64,000 nucleotides of DNA from PALSA-555 sp963821325 (GCA_963821325.1 CAWGDC010000005.1:62001-126000), one strand, 5' to 3'; counted from the stretch's first letter, positions 47,109 through 56,608 are shown. Numbers and translations: made by a program. The notes: a model not told the origin generated them from the letters alone.

Positions 47109-47635
47109 TCAGGCGGTGAGCAGCGACAGGACCTCGTCGATCGAGGCGTCGGCCCAGGCCAGGATCGTGGCGTCGTCCGTGCCGCCCAGCGGATGGGGAA
47201 ACACGGCGATCCGCGCCTGCGGCACGCCGAAGCCGCTCGCGACGCGCCGTGTCAGATCGACGAAGTGGGTTGTCGTGGCGACGACGGTCGGGCGGCCGAG
47301 CTGCTCGAGCTGGATGGTGTCGTGCACGCTCCATGAGGTGCAGCTGCCGCAGTCGGCTGAGCCGGTGAGGATCACGTCGCAGTCGGCGACGAGGCGGTCC
47401 AGGACGCGCGGGGTGCAGGGCGTCGCGGCGTTGGCTCCGGGGCCTTTCTCGGTGACGACCGCGAGGTCGGCGCCGGTGCGCGCCGCGAGCCGCTCGCCGA
47501 CCCTCCTGAGGAGTAGGCCGGCGTTCGGCTTCCCGTTGTCGAGGACGCCGATCCGTGCGCCGCTCAGCACCGGCCGGGGGGCGCGAGGGTCGCCGGCGCC
47601 GGCCCGGGCTCGCCGTCGGGTGCGTAGATCTGCAC
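47109..47635 (-). CDS. UGSC-family protein, cysteine form (frameshifted near N-terminus)
   Basis: The intact 153-residue frame (GTG 47570) contains IGVLDNGKPNAGLLL, VTEKGPGANAATPC and the family motif DCGSC (GAC TGC GGC AGC TGC), where selenoprotein members have Sec in place of the first Cys. Upstream, GTG 47635 opens QIYAPDGEPGPAPATLAPP, which joins the same frame if the run of six C (plus strand GGGGGG, 47575-47580) had one more base. This gives about 175 residues with the family-like N-terminus. It lies 4 bases after the partner gene, so the two are coupled. The function of the family is unknown; a thiol redox role is likely. Confidence 0.75.
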
Positions 47636-47639
47636 CGGC

Positions 47640-48701
47640 TTACGGCTCCACCGGCAGGGTGACCGAGGTGGTCATGCCCCAGCTCGGGACGACGCAGCTG
47701 TGCTTGCCCGGGCCACCGACGACGAGCACTCGGATGTTGTCCGGATGGCCCGTCATCGGGAGCAGCGACGTGTCGTCGACCGCGTCCATCCACGGGTACC
47801 ACGCGCGGCTCTCGAACTGCTGGCGGAACACGCCCGCCGGCAGGCGAGCGCGTTCGTAGAGGTAGGTGGAGACGTCGCGACGCGTCCAGCCGGCTGCGGC
47901 GATGGTCGCAGCGTGCTCCGGCCCAAGGAGGATGAAGTACTCGCCGTACGCGATGCAAGCGTCGTTCTGCCCGAGCGACGTCATCGCGGACGCCACCTTG
48001 TCGAGGATCGGGCCGGGCTCACCGGCCTCCATGTCGTGCGCGTTGTGGGGGTTCTCGCCGCAGTGGATCGTGATCGCGGACGGGCTGTCGACGCCTCGCG
48101 TTCGCGGGTACGCCTCCCACGGGCTCGCAGGGAGGTTCTCCGCGACGCAGTAGGTGTACTTGGACGGCTGCCCGTGCTGGGCCGCGTCGCCGTCCCCCGG
48201 GCGGGCGCCGGCCACGTGCAGCAGCAGCAGCCGCACGGCGCGGCCCACCGTCGCGTTCGCCCGGGTGCCGGGCCCGAATGCGCCGATGCCGCTGTTGAAC
48301 CCGCCGCGCTCCACGACGTCGCCGTGCACGATGAGCAGCGGCGCCACCGGATGGGTCGTCGCGTTGACCCCGCGGAGGTTGAGCTCGGGCCGCGCCAGTG
48401 CCCGTGCCGCGGTGACGAGCACCGGCATGACGTCGGGGACGCACCCGGCGAGCACCGCGTTGATGGCCACCATCCGCCGTGTGGCCTTCCCGAACCGTGG
48501 CGGGAGGACGCCGAGCACCTCCTCGGGGTCACCGTCGGTCGCGGTGAGCATGGCGTCGACCCGATCCGGTGTCGGCGGCACGAGCGGCAGGCCGTCGCCC
48601 CACCCGTGGGCGGCGTACAGATCGAGCAGCGCCTCGGGCGAGACGTCCGACACGTCGAGCAGATCCGGCGGCTCGGCTCGTTGGAGGCTTGTGGTGGACA
48701 T
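47640..48701 (-). CDS. Conserved protein of unknown function, UGSC partner
   Basis: 353 residues, soluble. Striking conserved blocks: GWGDGLPLVPPTPDRVDAML, AINAVLAGCVPDVMPVL, LNLRGVNATTHPVAPLLIV, GFNSGIGAFGPGTRANATVG, GQPSKYTYCVAENLPASPWE and the C-terminal VVGGPGKHSCVVPSWGM. Several conserved Cys and His (AGC, YTYC, HCGENPH, KHSC) could form a metal or redox site. It probably acts with the UGSC protein. TAGAGT at 48715-48720 is a possible -10, leaving a very short leader. No enzyme class can be assigned. Confidence 0.8.
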   Translation of the reverse strand: MSTTSLQRAEPPDLLDVSDVSPEALLDLYAAHGWGDGLPLVPPTPDRVDAMLTATDGDPEEVLGVLPPRFGKATRRMVAINAVLAGCVPDVMPVLVTAARALARPELNLRGVNATTHPVAPLLIVHGDVVERGGFNSGIGAFGPGTRANATVGRAVRLLLLHVAGARPGDGDAAQHGQPSKYTYCVAENLPASPWEAYPRTRGVDSPSAITIHCGENPHNAHDMEAGEPGPILDKVASAMTSLGQNDACIAYGEYFILLGPEHAATIAAAGWTRRDVSTYLYERARLPAGVFRQQFESRAWYPWMDAVDDTSLLPMTGHPDNIRVLVVGGPGKHSCVVPSWGMTTSVTLPVEP

Positions 48702-48766
48702 AGCGACCCAGCAGACTCTAATGAGCGGCGAGCACCATCCACTCGGTGGGCGGCCGCCCGGTGCGC

Positions 48767-49024
48767 ATGATCGACACGAACGCCGCCGACGAGGTGGTGC
48801 AAGAACTTGACGCCCTGGTGCGCGCCGACGGCGCTCGCCTCGCGCTGGTCGCCGCCGACCCGAGGACCGCCCGCGTCGAGGTCGTGCTCGACCTGAGCCA
48901 GGTCGACTGCCTCGACTGCGTGATGCCCACCGCATTCCTCGAGCAGCTGCTCACCGACGCGCTCGCCCAGCGTCTCCCGGGCGAGTTCGACCTCGTGCTG
49001 CGCGATCCCCGCCGAGCGCCCTGA
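48767..49024 (+). CDS. NifU-like small protein
   Basis: 85 residues from ATG 48767. An acidic helix (DEVVQELDALVRADGARLALV) is followed by beta strands and CLDC in QVDCLDCVMPTAFLEQLL, then a helix. The layout is that of NifU C-terminal iron-sulfur scaffold domains, which use CXXC to hold a cluster, although overall identity looks low. It is divergent from the UGSC partner gene and about 50 bases before an ACAD gene. Delivery or sensing of a metal centre is a guess from fold only. Confidence 0.6.
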   Translation: MIDTNAADEVVQELDALVRADGARLALVAADPRTARVEVVLDLSQVDCLDCVMPTAFLEQLLTDALAQRLPGEFDLVLRDPRRAP

Positions 49025-49062
49025 CCGCACCGTGGCGGGCACCCGCCCGTCGACGGTCGGGA

Positions 49063-49068
49063 TAACGT
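49063..49068 (+). promoter_or_regulatory. Leaderless-type -10 (TAACGT) of an acyl-CoA dehydrogenase gene
   Basis: The hexamer ends 7 bases before TTG 49076, which supports that rare start codon. Confidence 0.5.
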
Positions 49069-49075
49069 CCGCCGC

Positions 49076-50158
49076 TTGGACTTCGCTCTCAGCGACGATC
49101 AGGAGGCGCTGCGCGACGGCGCCCGCGACCTGCTCGACGACCTGTCGTCGAGCACCCACGTCCGCGCCGTCGTGGACGCCGGTGGCGGATGGGACACCAC
49201 GCTGTGGCAGGCCATGCTCGACCAGGGTTGGGCGGGGGTCGCGGTCCCGGAGCCGCTCGGCGGGCTCGGGTTGGGCACCGTCGAGCTCGTCGTGCTCCTC
49301 GAGCAGATCGGGCGCCACGCCGCGCCCGTCCCGTTCGCCTCGACCGCGCTCGCCGCAGCCGCGCTGCTCGACGCCGGCCACGACGACGAGGTCGCGGCCC
49401 TGCTCCGCGGCGAGGTCGCGTGCGTCGCGTGGAGTCGCCGTGTCGGCGCGGTGCACGCCGAGCCCGTCGGGACCGACTGGGTGCTGTCCGGCCGACCGGA
49501 CCCGGTCCTTTTCGCGCCGTCGGCCACCCGGGCGGTGGTCGTGGCCGAGAGCGGGCAGGGGCCGGCGCTGTTCTCGGTCGTGCTCGGCAACGAGCACCGC
49601 GCCGCCGAGCCGGCGATGGACCGGACCCGACAGCTCGGCTGGCTCCGCTTCGACGCGACGCCCGCCATCTTCCTCGGTGACGCGTCGGCAGTCGACGCGC
49701 TCGTCGACCGGGGCGCGACCTACGCGGCGGCGGAGATGCTGGGCGGCGCCGACCGGGTGCTCGAGATGGCCGTCGACTACGCCAAGGAGCGCGTGCAGTT
49801 CGCGCGCCCGATCGGGAGCTTCCAGGCTGTGAAGCACCGCTGCGCCGACATGCTCGTCGACGTCGAGGGGATGCGCTCGAGCGTCTACTGGGCGGCGTGG
49901 TGCCTCGGCGCCGGCGACCGCGATCGGTCGATCGCGGCGTCGACGGCGAAGATCTGGTGCTCCGACGCGTCGAAGCGCGTCATGGCCTCGGGCCTGCAGG
50001 TCCACGGTGGCATCGGGTTCACCTGGGAGCACGACCTGCACCTGTTCATGAAGCGGGCCCAGCTCGACCAGCTGACGTTCGGTGACGCGTCGTACCACCG
50101 GGAGCGGCTCGCCGCGCTGCTCCGCCCGCGGGTCGAGGCGGGGGAGAGCATCCTCTGA
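49076..50158 (+). CDS. Acyl-CoA dehydrogenase, short subunit type
   Basis: 360 residues, intact, TTG start. FALSDDQEALRDGARDLLDD, VAVPEPLGGLGLGTVELV, VQFARPIGSFQAVKHRCADM and HGGIGFTWEHDLHLFMKRA are present. It is closely related in layout to the ACAD at 33303, so both may be smaller subunits of heteromeric dehydrogenases. Its middle domain is less conserved (binding of FAD through AVHAEPVGTDWVLSG). Neighbours are the NifU-like gene and the convergent acyl-CoA ligase. Confidence 0.9.
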   Translation: MDFALSDDQEALRDGARDLLDDLSSSTHVRAVVDAGGGWDTTLWQAMLDQGWAGVAVPEPLGGLGLGTVELVVLLEQIGRHAAPVPFASTALAAAALLDAGHDDEVAALLRGEVACVAWSRRVGAVHAEPVGTDWVLSGRPDPVLFAPSATRAVVVAESGQGPALFSVVLGNEHRAAEPAMDRTRQLGWLRFDATPAIFLGDASAVDALVDRGATYAAAEMLGGADRVLEMAVDYAKERVQFARPIGSFQAVKHRCADMLVDVEGMRSSVYWAAWCLGAGDRDRSIAASTAKIWCSDASKRVMASGLQVHGGIGFTWEHDLHLFMKRAQLDQLTFGDASYHRERLAALLRPRVEAGESIL

Positions 50159-50162
50159 CCGG

Positions 50163-51686
50163 TCAGCGCTCGGCGGCGGCGCGGTCGCGCAGCGTCGCCC
50201 GGTCGGGCTTGCCCGCCGAGAGGAGCGGCAGCTCGTCGACGCGCACGACCCGCTCGGGCGTCTTGAAGCGGGCCAGGCCCTCGTGCTCGAACCAGGCTCG
50301 GCACGCCGCGAGGTCGAAGGGCTGGCGGGACACGACGAACGCGCACACCCGCTCACCCACCACGGGGTCGGGGTAGCCGACCGCCACGGCCTGGGTGACG
50401 TCGGGGTGCGCCTCGAGTGCCCCCTCGACCTCGGCGGCGGCGATGTTCTCGCCCGCCCGGATGATGATGTCCTTGATCCGGCCGACGATCGTGAGCCAGC
50501 CGTCGGGGTCGACGGTGGCGAGGTCCCCGGTGCGGAACCAGCCGCGGTGGATCGCCGCCGCCGTCTGGGCGGCGTCGGCGTAGCCGACGAACAGCTCGGG
50601 ACCGCGCAGCCACAGCTCGCCGACCTCGCCGGCCGGGCGTGCCGCGCCGGTGACCGGGTCGCTGACCCGCAGCCGCACCGCGCCGACCGGTCGGCCGTCC
50701 GTGTCGCGGGCCCGGTCGAGCGGGTCGTTGTCGGTGCTCGTGGTGACGGTCGGCGCCTCCGTCGACCCGTAGGTGCGCTTCACGTGGGCGTGCAGCCGGG
50801 CGCTGGCCTCCGTCACGAACGCGGGGGTCACCCCGGCGCCGCCGCTCGACACGAGCCGCAAGCTCGCGACGCGCGCCGCGGTGAACTCGGGTGCGGCGAG
50901 CAGCGCCACGAAGAACGTCGGTGGGCCGATCATGAACGTGATGTGCGACGCCTCGATCTGGTGCAGCGCCGCGCCGGGCTCCCAGCGGGGCATGAGCTCG
51001 GCGCGCATCGGCACCACGCCGGAGACCAGGACGGCGTTCAGGAGCCCCGACACGTGCGCCAGCGGCGCCGGCATCAGCACCGCGTCGTCGGTCGTGAGGC
51101 GGTGCGCGGCGGCCATGACCCGGGCCTTCGACGCGAGGCCCCGTTGGGTGTGCAGCGCCGCTTTGGGCCCCGCGGTGGACCCGGACGTGAACAGCGCGAC
51201 GGCGAGGTCGGAAGGGTGGGCCGCGGAGACGGTGACCGGCGCGGCGTCGAGCAGGCGAGGGAGCCGCGCCGCGGGGCCGCGCACCTCCTCGGGGGACAGG
51301 AACAGCCGCGGGCTCAGCGTGGCCAGCATCCGCTCCACGTCGGCGGGCCCCGCCTGATGGTGGATCGGGCCGGCGACCGCGCCGAGCCGCCAGCAGGCCC
51401 GGTAGAGGAGGACGACCTCATGCCAGTTCGGGGCCTGCCACGCCACGACGTCACCGCGGCGCACCCCCGCGGCCCGCAGTCCACCGGCGAGCGCCGCGGT
51501 CGCCGCGACGACACCCGGTCCGTCGAGCGTCGTGGTGTCGTCGACGAGCACCGGCCCGCGGGCGCCCGCGGCCGCGTGGGTCAGCGTGTCGTCGAGGCTC
51601 GCCGCGTCCCACGGTCCACCCGGCGCGCGGTAGGCGCGGGCCTCAGGGTGACGGTAGGTCGCCCTCAGGTGAGCGGGTTGCGCCAC
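50163..51686 (-). CDS. Acyl-CoA synthetase (AMP-dependent ligase)
   Basis: About 507 residues. Motifs of the ANL superfamily: P-loop TSGSTAGPKAALHTQRG, YGSTEAPTV, GELWLRGPELFVGY, WFRTGDLATVDPDGWLTIVG, RIKDIIIRAGENI and the final catalytic Lys in LPLLSAGKPDRATL. It activates a carboxylic acid with ATP and CoA. GTG 51686 overlaps the ACAD stop by 22 bases; a later start is possible. It is in one operon with that ACAD. Confidence 0.9.
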   Translation of the reverse strand: MAQPAHLRATYRHPEARAYRAPGGPWDAASLDDTLTHAAAGARGPVLVDDTTTLDGPGVVAATAALAGGLRAAGVRRGDVVAWQAPNWHEVVLLYRACWRLGAVAGPIHHQAGPADVERMLATLSPRLFLSPEEVRGPAARLPRLLDAAPVTVSAAHPSDLAVALFTSGSTAGPKAALHTQRGLASKARVMAAAHRLTTDDAVLMPAPLAHVSGLLNAVLVSGVVPMRAELMPRWEPGAALHQIEASHITFMIGPPTFFVALLAAPEFTAARVASLRLVSSGGAGVTPAFVTEASARLHAHVKRTYGSTEAPTVTTSTDNDPLDRARDTDGRPVGAVRLRVSDPVTGAARPAGEVGELWLRGPELFVGYADAAQTAAAIHRGWFRTGDLATVDPDGWLTIVGRIKDIIIRAGENIAAAEVEGALEAHPDVTQAVAVGYPDPVVGERVCAFVVSRQPFDLAACRAWFEHEGLARFKTPERVVRVDELPLLSAGKPDRATLRDRAAAER

Positions 51687-52895
51687 GACGGGCCGGCCGG
51701 GGTGGCGCCACGCAGGATCTGCGAGCCGATGAAGTTGCGTTGGATCTCCACCGTGCCCGCGCCGATGCACAGCCCCCGGATGTCGCGGTAGGCCCGCTCG
51801 ACCGGGTACTCCCGGCTGTAGCCGTACCCGCCGAGCAGCTGGATCGCCTCGTCGCACACGAACTTCGCCGCCAGGTTCGCCGCGCACTTCGCCATCGCCG
51901 CCTCGAGCGCCGGCGGTGTGCCGTCCGGACCGGCGAGGCGCAGCGCCCGGGCGAGCAGCAGGCGGGCACCCTCCAGCTGGGTCGCCATGTCCGCGATCTT
52001 CCACTGCAGACCCTGCAGCTCGGCGATCGGGCGGCCACCGACGGTGCGCTCGTTCATGTAGCGCACCGCGTACTCGAGCGAGCCCTGTGCCGCGCCGAGG
52101 CACATCGCCGCGTTCCCGCACCGCTCATGGTTGATGTGGGAGATCAACGTCTTGAACGCGTCGCTCGACGCCGGGTCACCGGCGAGCAGCACGTCCTCGG
52201 GCGCGACGTAGACGTCGTCGAACGCCAGCTCCGCCTCGCTCGTGCCCCGCAGCCCCATCTTCACGTGGGTGCCCGCGACGGTCACACCCTCCGCCTCGAG
52301 GTCGACGACGACCGCGCCGATCCCCTTCGCGCCCTCGCTGCCCGGGAACCGGCACCACACCAGGCAGCAACGGGCCTTGTGCCCGCCGGTCACGTAGTTC
52401 TTGTAGGCGTTGAGGCGGTACCCGTCCCCGTCGGGCGTGAGGCGGGCCCGCATCTGGGTGACCGCCGACCCGGCCTCGGATTCGCTGATCCCGATGCAGA
52501 ACAGCGCCTCGCCGGACGCGGCGAGAGGCAGCCATCGGGCCCGCAGCTCCTCGCTGCCGAGGTGCTGGATGGCCCGGGGCGGCCCGTTGAAGGTCAGCTG
52601 GGCGAGGATCGCGCTCGACACGTCGACGCGGCGCGAGCTCCTCGAGGACGATCGCGGCTTCGATGTCGCCCATGCCCATCCCGCCGTAGCGCGCGTCGAC
52701 CGTGATGCCGAACAGGTCGGCCTTGCGCAGCGCGTCCCAGGAACCCTCGGGGAACTCCTCGGTCTCGTCCCAGTGGCGGGCCTGCGGCGCGAGGTCGCGC
52801 TCGGCGACGTCGCGTGCGAGCGCCCGCAGCGCCGCCTGGTCCTCGGTCTCGGCGAACGGGTCGGCGCCGCGTGCGCCGGCCGCATGACTAGCCAT
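51665..52895 (-). CDS. Acyl-CoA dehydrogenase (frameshifted)
   Basis: N-terminus (DPFAETEDQAALRALARDV, FGITVDARYGGMGMGDIEAA) in one frame. Near 52625-52640 one extra base moves to VDVSSAILAQLTFNGPPRA and the rest: CIGISESEAGSAVTQMRA, ERTVGGRPIAELQGLQWKIAD, LLGGYGYSREYPVERAYRD, with C-terminal CIGAGTVEIQRNF. Rebuilt length is about 410 residues. The Glu of IYEG is Ala here. Upstream of the ligase, and divergent from the P450 gene 80 bases away. Confidence 0.85.
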
Positions 52896-52974
52896 CCGTT
52901 GCAGCCTAACGGTTGTGGGCCTTCCGGGACCTGACTACCGTGTCAGCAAACGCGTGCGACGTGTGAGGGAGCTC

Positions 52975-54172
52975 GTGAGCCAGGCGACGACACCCGAGTT
53001 CGACTTCGAGCAGATGGACTTCGTCACCGGCCAGCCCTACCCGATCTGGGAGGAAGCACGCCGCGAATGCCCGGTGTTCCGCAGCCACAACGGCCCGACC
53101 GGGTTCACCGAACGCCCGATGTACACCGTGACCCGCTTCGCGGACGTCGAGACGCTCCTACGTGACGGGCAGCGGTTCTCGTCGTCGATCAACGCTGAGC
53201 ACATCGGCCAGTACATGGGTGAGCTCATCCTCGCGATGGACGGCCAGGAGCACCGCAGCTACCGCAACCTGGTCGCGCACGCCTTCCGTGCCTCCGCGCT
53301 CGAGCGATGGGACGAGACGCTCATCCGCCCGACGATCACCCGGCTGCTCGACGACATCGCGCCCCGCGGGCACGCCGACCTCGTGCGCGACATCACGAGC
53401 AAGTACCCGGTGCAGGTCATCTGCGGTCTCGTCGGCGTCCCGCTCGACGACAGCGCCCAGTTCCACGACTGGGCCGAGCAGATCAACACCGGGCCCCTGC
53501 ACCCCGAACAGGGCATGGCGGCGTCGCGGGCCATGCGCGACTACCTGTCACCCATCGTCGAGGACCGACGCCAGCACCCCCGCGACGACCTCATCAGCGA
53601 CCTCGTCCACGCCGACATCGACGGGGAGCAGCTCACCGACGAGAAGATCTACGGCTTCCTTCGCCTGCTGCTCCCGGCCGGTGCGGAGACGACGTTCCGT
53701 GTCATGGGCAACGCCCTCACCGCGCTGCTCACCCACCCCGACGTCCTCGCCCGCGTCGCGCGACGACCGCACGCTGCTGCCCGCGGTGATCGAGGAGACG
53801 CTGCGCTGGGAGACGTCGGTCACGCAGGTCAGCCGGGTCGCCGCCGTCGACGCCGAGGCCGGCGGCTGCCCGATCCCGAAGGGCGCGGCGGTGAGCGTCA
53901 TCACCGGGTCCGCGAACCACGACGAGGCCCGCTACGACCATCCCGCCGAGTTCGACATCGACCGGCCGGTGCAGAACCATCTGGCGTTCGGCACCGGGCA
54001 GCACCAGTGCCTCGGGATGCACCTGGCGCGCCTCGAGCTGCGGGTCGGTCTCGACCTGATCCTCGACCGGCTCCCGAACCTGCGGCTCGACCCCGACGCC
54101 GCGCCGCCGGTGGTCGCCGGGCTCGCGTTCCGCGGCCCGCAGCAGCTCGCCGTGCTCTTCGACGCCGCCTGA
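52975..54172 (+). CDS. Cytochrome P450 (frameshifted)
   Basis: About 399 residues when rebuilt, from GTG 52975 (GAGGGA, 4 bases upstream). The first part has FRSHNGPTGFTERPMYTVTRF, the C-helix region DGQEHRSYRNLV and I-helix PAGAETTFRVM. Near 53760-53768 one extra base in GCGCGAC leads to ExxR (VIEETLRWE) and the heme-Cys loop FGTGQHQCLGMHLARLE. A soluble bacterial monooxygenase needing ferredoxin, not encoded nearby. Next to ACAD and ligase genes, it may hydroxylate the compound degraded by them. Confidence 0.88.
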
Positions 54173-54174
54173 CG

Positions 54175-54636
54175 TCACAGCGTCCGGGCGAAGCAGCGGC
54201 TCGCGGGCGTCCAGCGGTACGCGCCGTACGGCGCGATCGGCGTGTACCCGGCCGCCGTGTAGAGGCCCGTCGCCTCCGGTTGGCGCGTCCCGGTCTCGAG
54301 GACCAGGCGCTCGTACCCCAGGACGTGGGCGCGGGCTTCGACCGCGGTGAGCACGGCCCGCCCGACGCCCTGGCCCCGCCAGGACGGCCGGACGTACATG
54401 CGCTTGAGCTCGCCGACGTGCTCGTCGACGCGCCGCAGCGCGCCGCACCCGACCGGGTCGGCGTCGACCCAGGCGACGACGAACACGCCGTGCGGCGGGG
54501 CGAGCTGCCGGGCGCTCAGCCCGTCGGGATCGGCGTCCGCGATCCCATAGCGGGCGTGCAGCTCGGCGAGGAGCTCGCCGACGAGCCGGCCGGCGACCGG
54601 CGAGTCATACCGGTCGTCCTCGACCCGGACGCTCAC
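54175..54636 (-). CDS. GNAT-family acetyltransferase
   Basis: About 153 residues from GTG 54636. The acetyl-CoA loop RMYVRPSWRGQGVGRAVL and the C-terminal RLVLETGTRQPEATGLYTAA are classic. It acetylates an amine on a small molecule or protein. The start overlaps the stop of the metallo-beta-lactamase gene by 4 bases, so it is the last gene of that operon. Confidence 0.88.
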   Translation of the reverse strand: MSVRVEDDRYDSPVAGRLVGELLAELHARYGIADADPDGLSARQLAPPHGVFVVAWVDADPVGCGALRRVDEHVGELKRMYVRPSWRGQGVGRAVLTAVEARAHVLGYERLVLETGTRQPEATGLYTAAGYTPIAPYGAYRWTPASRCFARTL

Positions 54637-55349
54637 CCGAGCAGCGTGCGCCACTGCTCGAGGGTCGGCAGCCGGAAGACGTAGTTGCGGTGCCGCGTCT
54701 CGCCCATCGTCGCGGACGGCTCGGGCGAGTACAGGTGCCCGGGGTACAAGACGGTGTCGTCGGGGACGGTCGCGAGCCGCTGGGTGAGGCTCTCGTACAT
54801 CTGGTCGCTGTCACCGCCGGGCAGGTCGGTCCGCCCGCAGCCGTCGAGGAACAGCGTGTCGCCGGCGACGAGCTTCCCGTCGACCAGGAAGCACTGGCTG
54901 CCCGGCGTGTGCCCCGGTGTGTGCATCAAGCGGACGGGGATGTGACCTACCTCGACGATGTCGCCGCTCTCGTGGCGGACCAGGTCGTGCTCGTCGACGC
55001 CCGTGGCGCGCTTCACCCACTCGGCCTCGCTCGACTGGACGTGGACGGGCGCTCGCACGTCCGGCCGGCCGACGAGCTCCCGGATCCCCTCGATCGGGTA
55101 GCCCATGAGGTCGCCGCCCAGATGGTCAGGGTGCCAGTGGGTGGCGAGCACCCCGCTCAGGCGCAGCCCGTCGGCGTCGAGGAGCTCCACGAGCTCGCCG
55201 ACCCCGTACGCGGGGTCGACCGCCACCGCGTCACCCGTGTCGCGGTCCCCGATGAGGTACACGAAGTTCACCATCTGGGGCGCGATCGGGTCGTGGCGGG
55301 CGAAGTCGCGTCCCGCGAGCAGCTGCCGGAAGTACAGGGGGCTGCTCAT
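54633..55349 (-). CDS. Metallo-beta-lactamase fold hydrolase, persulfide dioxygenase-like
   Basis: 238 residues. Metal motif THWHPDHLGG (residues about 70-79), HTPGHTPGSQC, AGDTLFLDGCGRTDLPGGD and LYPGHLY match glyoxalase II/persulfide dioxygenase (ETHE1-like) proteins. The D-G-C-G-R-T-D segment favours the ETHE1-type iron enzymes that oxidise glutathione or other thiol persulfides. It is between an alcohol dehydrogenase gene (4-base overlap) and the GNAT gene. Confidence 0.85.
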   Translation of the reverse strand: MSSPLYFRQLLAGRDFARHDPIAPQMVNFVYLIGDRDTGDAVAVDPAYGVGELVELLDADGLRLSGVLATHWHPDHLGGDLMGYPIEGIRELVGRPDVRAPVHVQSSEAEWVKRATGVDEHDLVRHESGDIVEVGHIPVRLMHTPGHTPGSQCFLVDGKLVAGDTLFLDGCGRTDLPGGDSDQMYESLTQRLATVPDDTVLYPGHLYSPEPSATMGETRHRNYVFRLPTLEQWRTLLG

Positions 55350-56584
55350 CGGAAGTCGAACGCGACCTTGATCGCGCCGGTCTCGTGCTGCTTGGCGATC
55401 GTGGTGAACGCGTCACGCCAGTCCTCGAGGCGGAACGTGTGGGTCAGCATCGGCCGGAGATCGACCCGGCCGGCCTGCACCAGGTCGAGGTAGTGCTCGA
55501 TGGCGTGCCGGCGGACCCCGTCGACCTCCTCGACACCGAACGCGTTCGAGCCCACGAGGTTGATCTCCTTGAAGTACTGGGGCGACCACTCGTAGCGCTC
55601 GGAGGCGTGCACGCCGCTCACCACCAGCGCGGCGCGGGCCGCGAGCACCCGCAACGCCACCTCGATGGTGTGGGGTGCCCCGATCGTGTCGTACGCGACG
55701 TCGATCCCCCCGGGGTGTGCGATCGGCAGACCCGCCCACGGGCGGTGGAGCCGACCGCCGGACCAGTCGGCGAGCGCGACGACGAGCTGCTCCCGGTCCT
55801 GCTCGGAATCGAACACCGTGGCGCCGAGCTCGGCGGCGAGGGCCTGCTGCGCCGGATGGCGGGCGGCGACGGCCACCGCCACGTCGGGGTACAGGGCGCG
55901 CAGCACCGCCACCGCGGAGAGGCCGAGCGCCCCGGCACCCCACACGAGCGCGTGCCCGCCCGGCTGCGGCGGGTGTCGCGTGACGGCGTGCAACGACACG
56001 GCGAACGGGTCGGCGAGGACCGCGAGCTCGTCGGACACGCCGTCGGGCACCGGGATCGCCTGGGTGTGGTGTGCGGGGAGCAGCGTCGCGAACCCGCCGG
56101 TGGCGTCGCTCGAGTTGCCGGTGTGGATCCCCGGGGCGATCCGCCCGTCCGTGAAGTGCCAGCACAGCGAGTAGTCGCCGGCCGCGCACGCCGGACACAC
56201 GGGGGTGATGCCGCGAGGCGCACACGAGAGCCAGCACTGCAGCACGACCCGCTGCCCGAGCTCGAGGTCGCGCACCGCCGGGCCGCGCTCGACGACGTCG
56301 GCCACGACCTCGTGGCCGAGCACCTGCGGGAAGCTGATGAACGCCGTCATCGCGAAGTCGGTGGCGTCACCGCCGGTGTCCATGAACACCTGCTTCGAGT
56401 CCGAGCCGCAGACCCCGGTCAGCCGGGTGCGCAGCACCACCCAGTCGTCGCCCAGCAGCGGCGGGTCGGGCAGCTCCTGGAGCGCCATCGGGGTCGCGGC
56501 GAGGCTCGTGAGCAGCGGGTTGTCGTCGCCGTCGACCGCCGGGGGCGCGAACCCCGGTGTCACGCCGAACACGAGTGCTTGCAA
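55346..56584 (-). CDS. Zinc-dependent alcohol dehydrogenase
   Basis: 412 residues, MDR superfamily. Catalytic zinc ligands in LTGVCGSDSKQVF and LGHEVVADV; structural cysteines in CPACAAGDYSLC; cofactor Rossmann loop WGAGALGLSAVAV; ends LEDWRDAFTTI. Oxidises alcohols with NAD(P). A GGAGGT ribosome site is 4 bases before TTG 56584, supporting that start. First gene of an operon with the MBL and GNAT genes. Confidence 0.88.
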   Translation of the reverse strand: MQALVFGVTPGFAPPAVDGDDNPLLTSLAATPMALQELPDPPLLGDDWVVLRTRLTGVCGSDSKQVFMDTGGDATDFAMTAFISFPQVLGHEVVADVVERGPAVRDLELGQRVVLQCWLSCAPRGITPVCPACAAGDYSLCWHFTDGRIAPGIHTGNSSDATGGFATLLPAHHTQAIPVPDGVSDELAVLADPFAVSLHAVTRHPPQPGGHALVWGAGALGLSAVAVLRALYPDVAVAVAARHPAQQALAAELGATVFDSEQDREQLVVALADWSGGRLHRPWAGLPIAHPGGIDVAYDTIGAPHTIEVALRVLAARAALVVSGVHASERYEWSPQYFKEINLVGSNAFGVEEVDGVRRHAIEHYLDLVQAGRVDLRPMLTHTFRLEDWRDAFTTIAKQHETGAIKVAFDFR

Positions 56585-56608
56585 CAGGACCTCCGCGGGT
56601 CGAGGCGC

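Noticed and set aside
47325..47365. Possible selenocysteine in the UGSC-type protein
   Set aside because: The motif codon is TGC, not TGA; no in-frame TGA occurs there.
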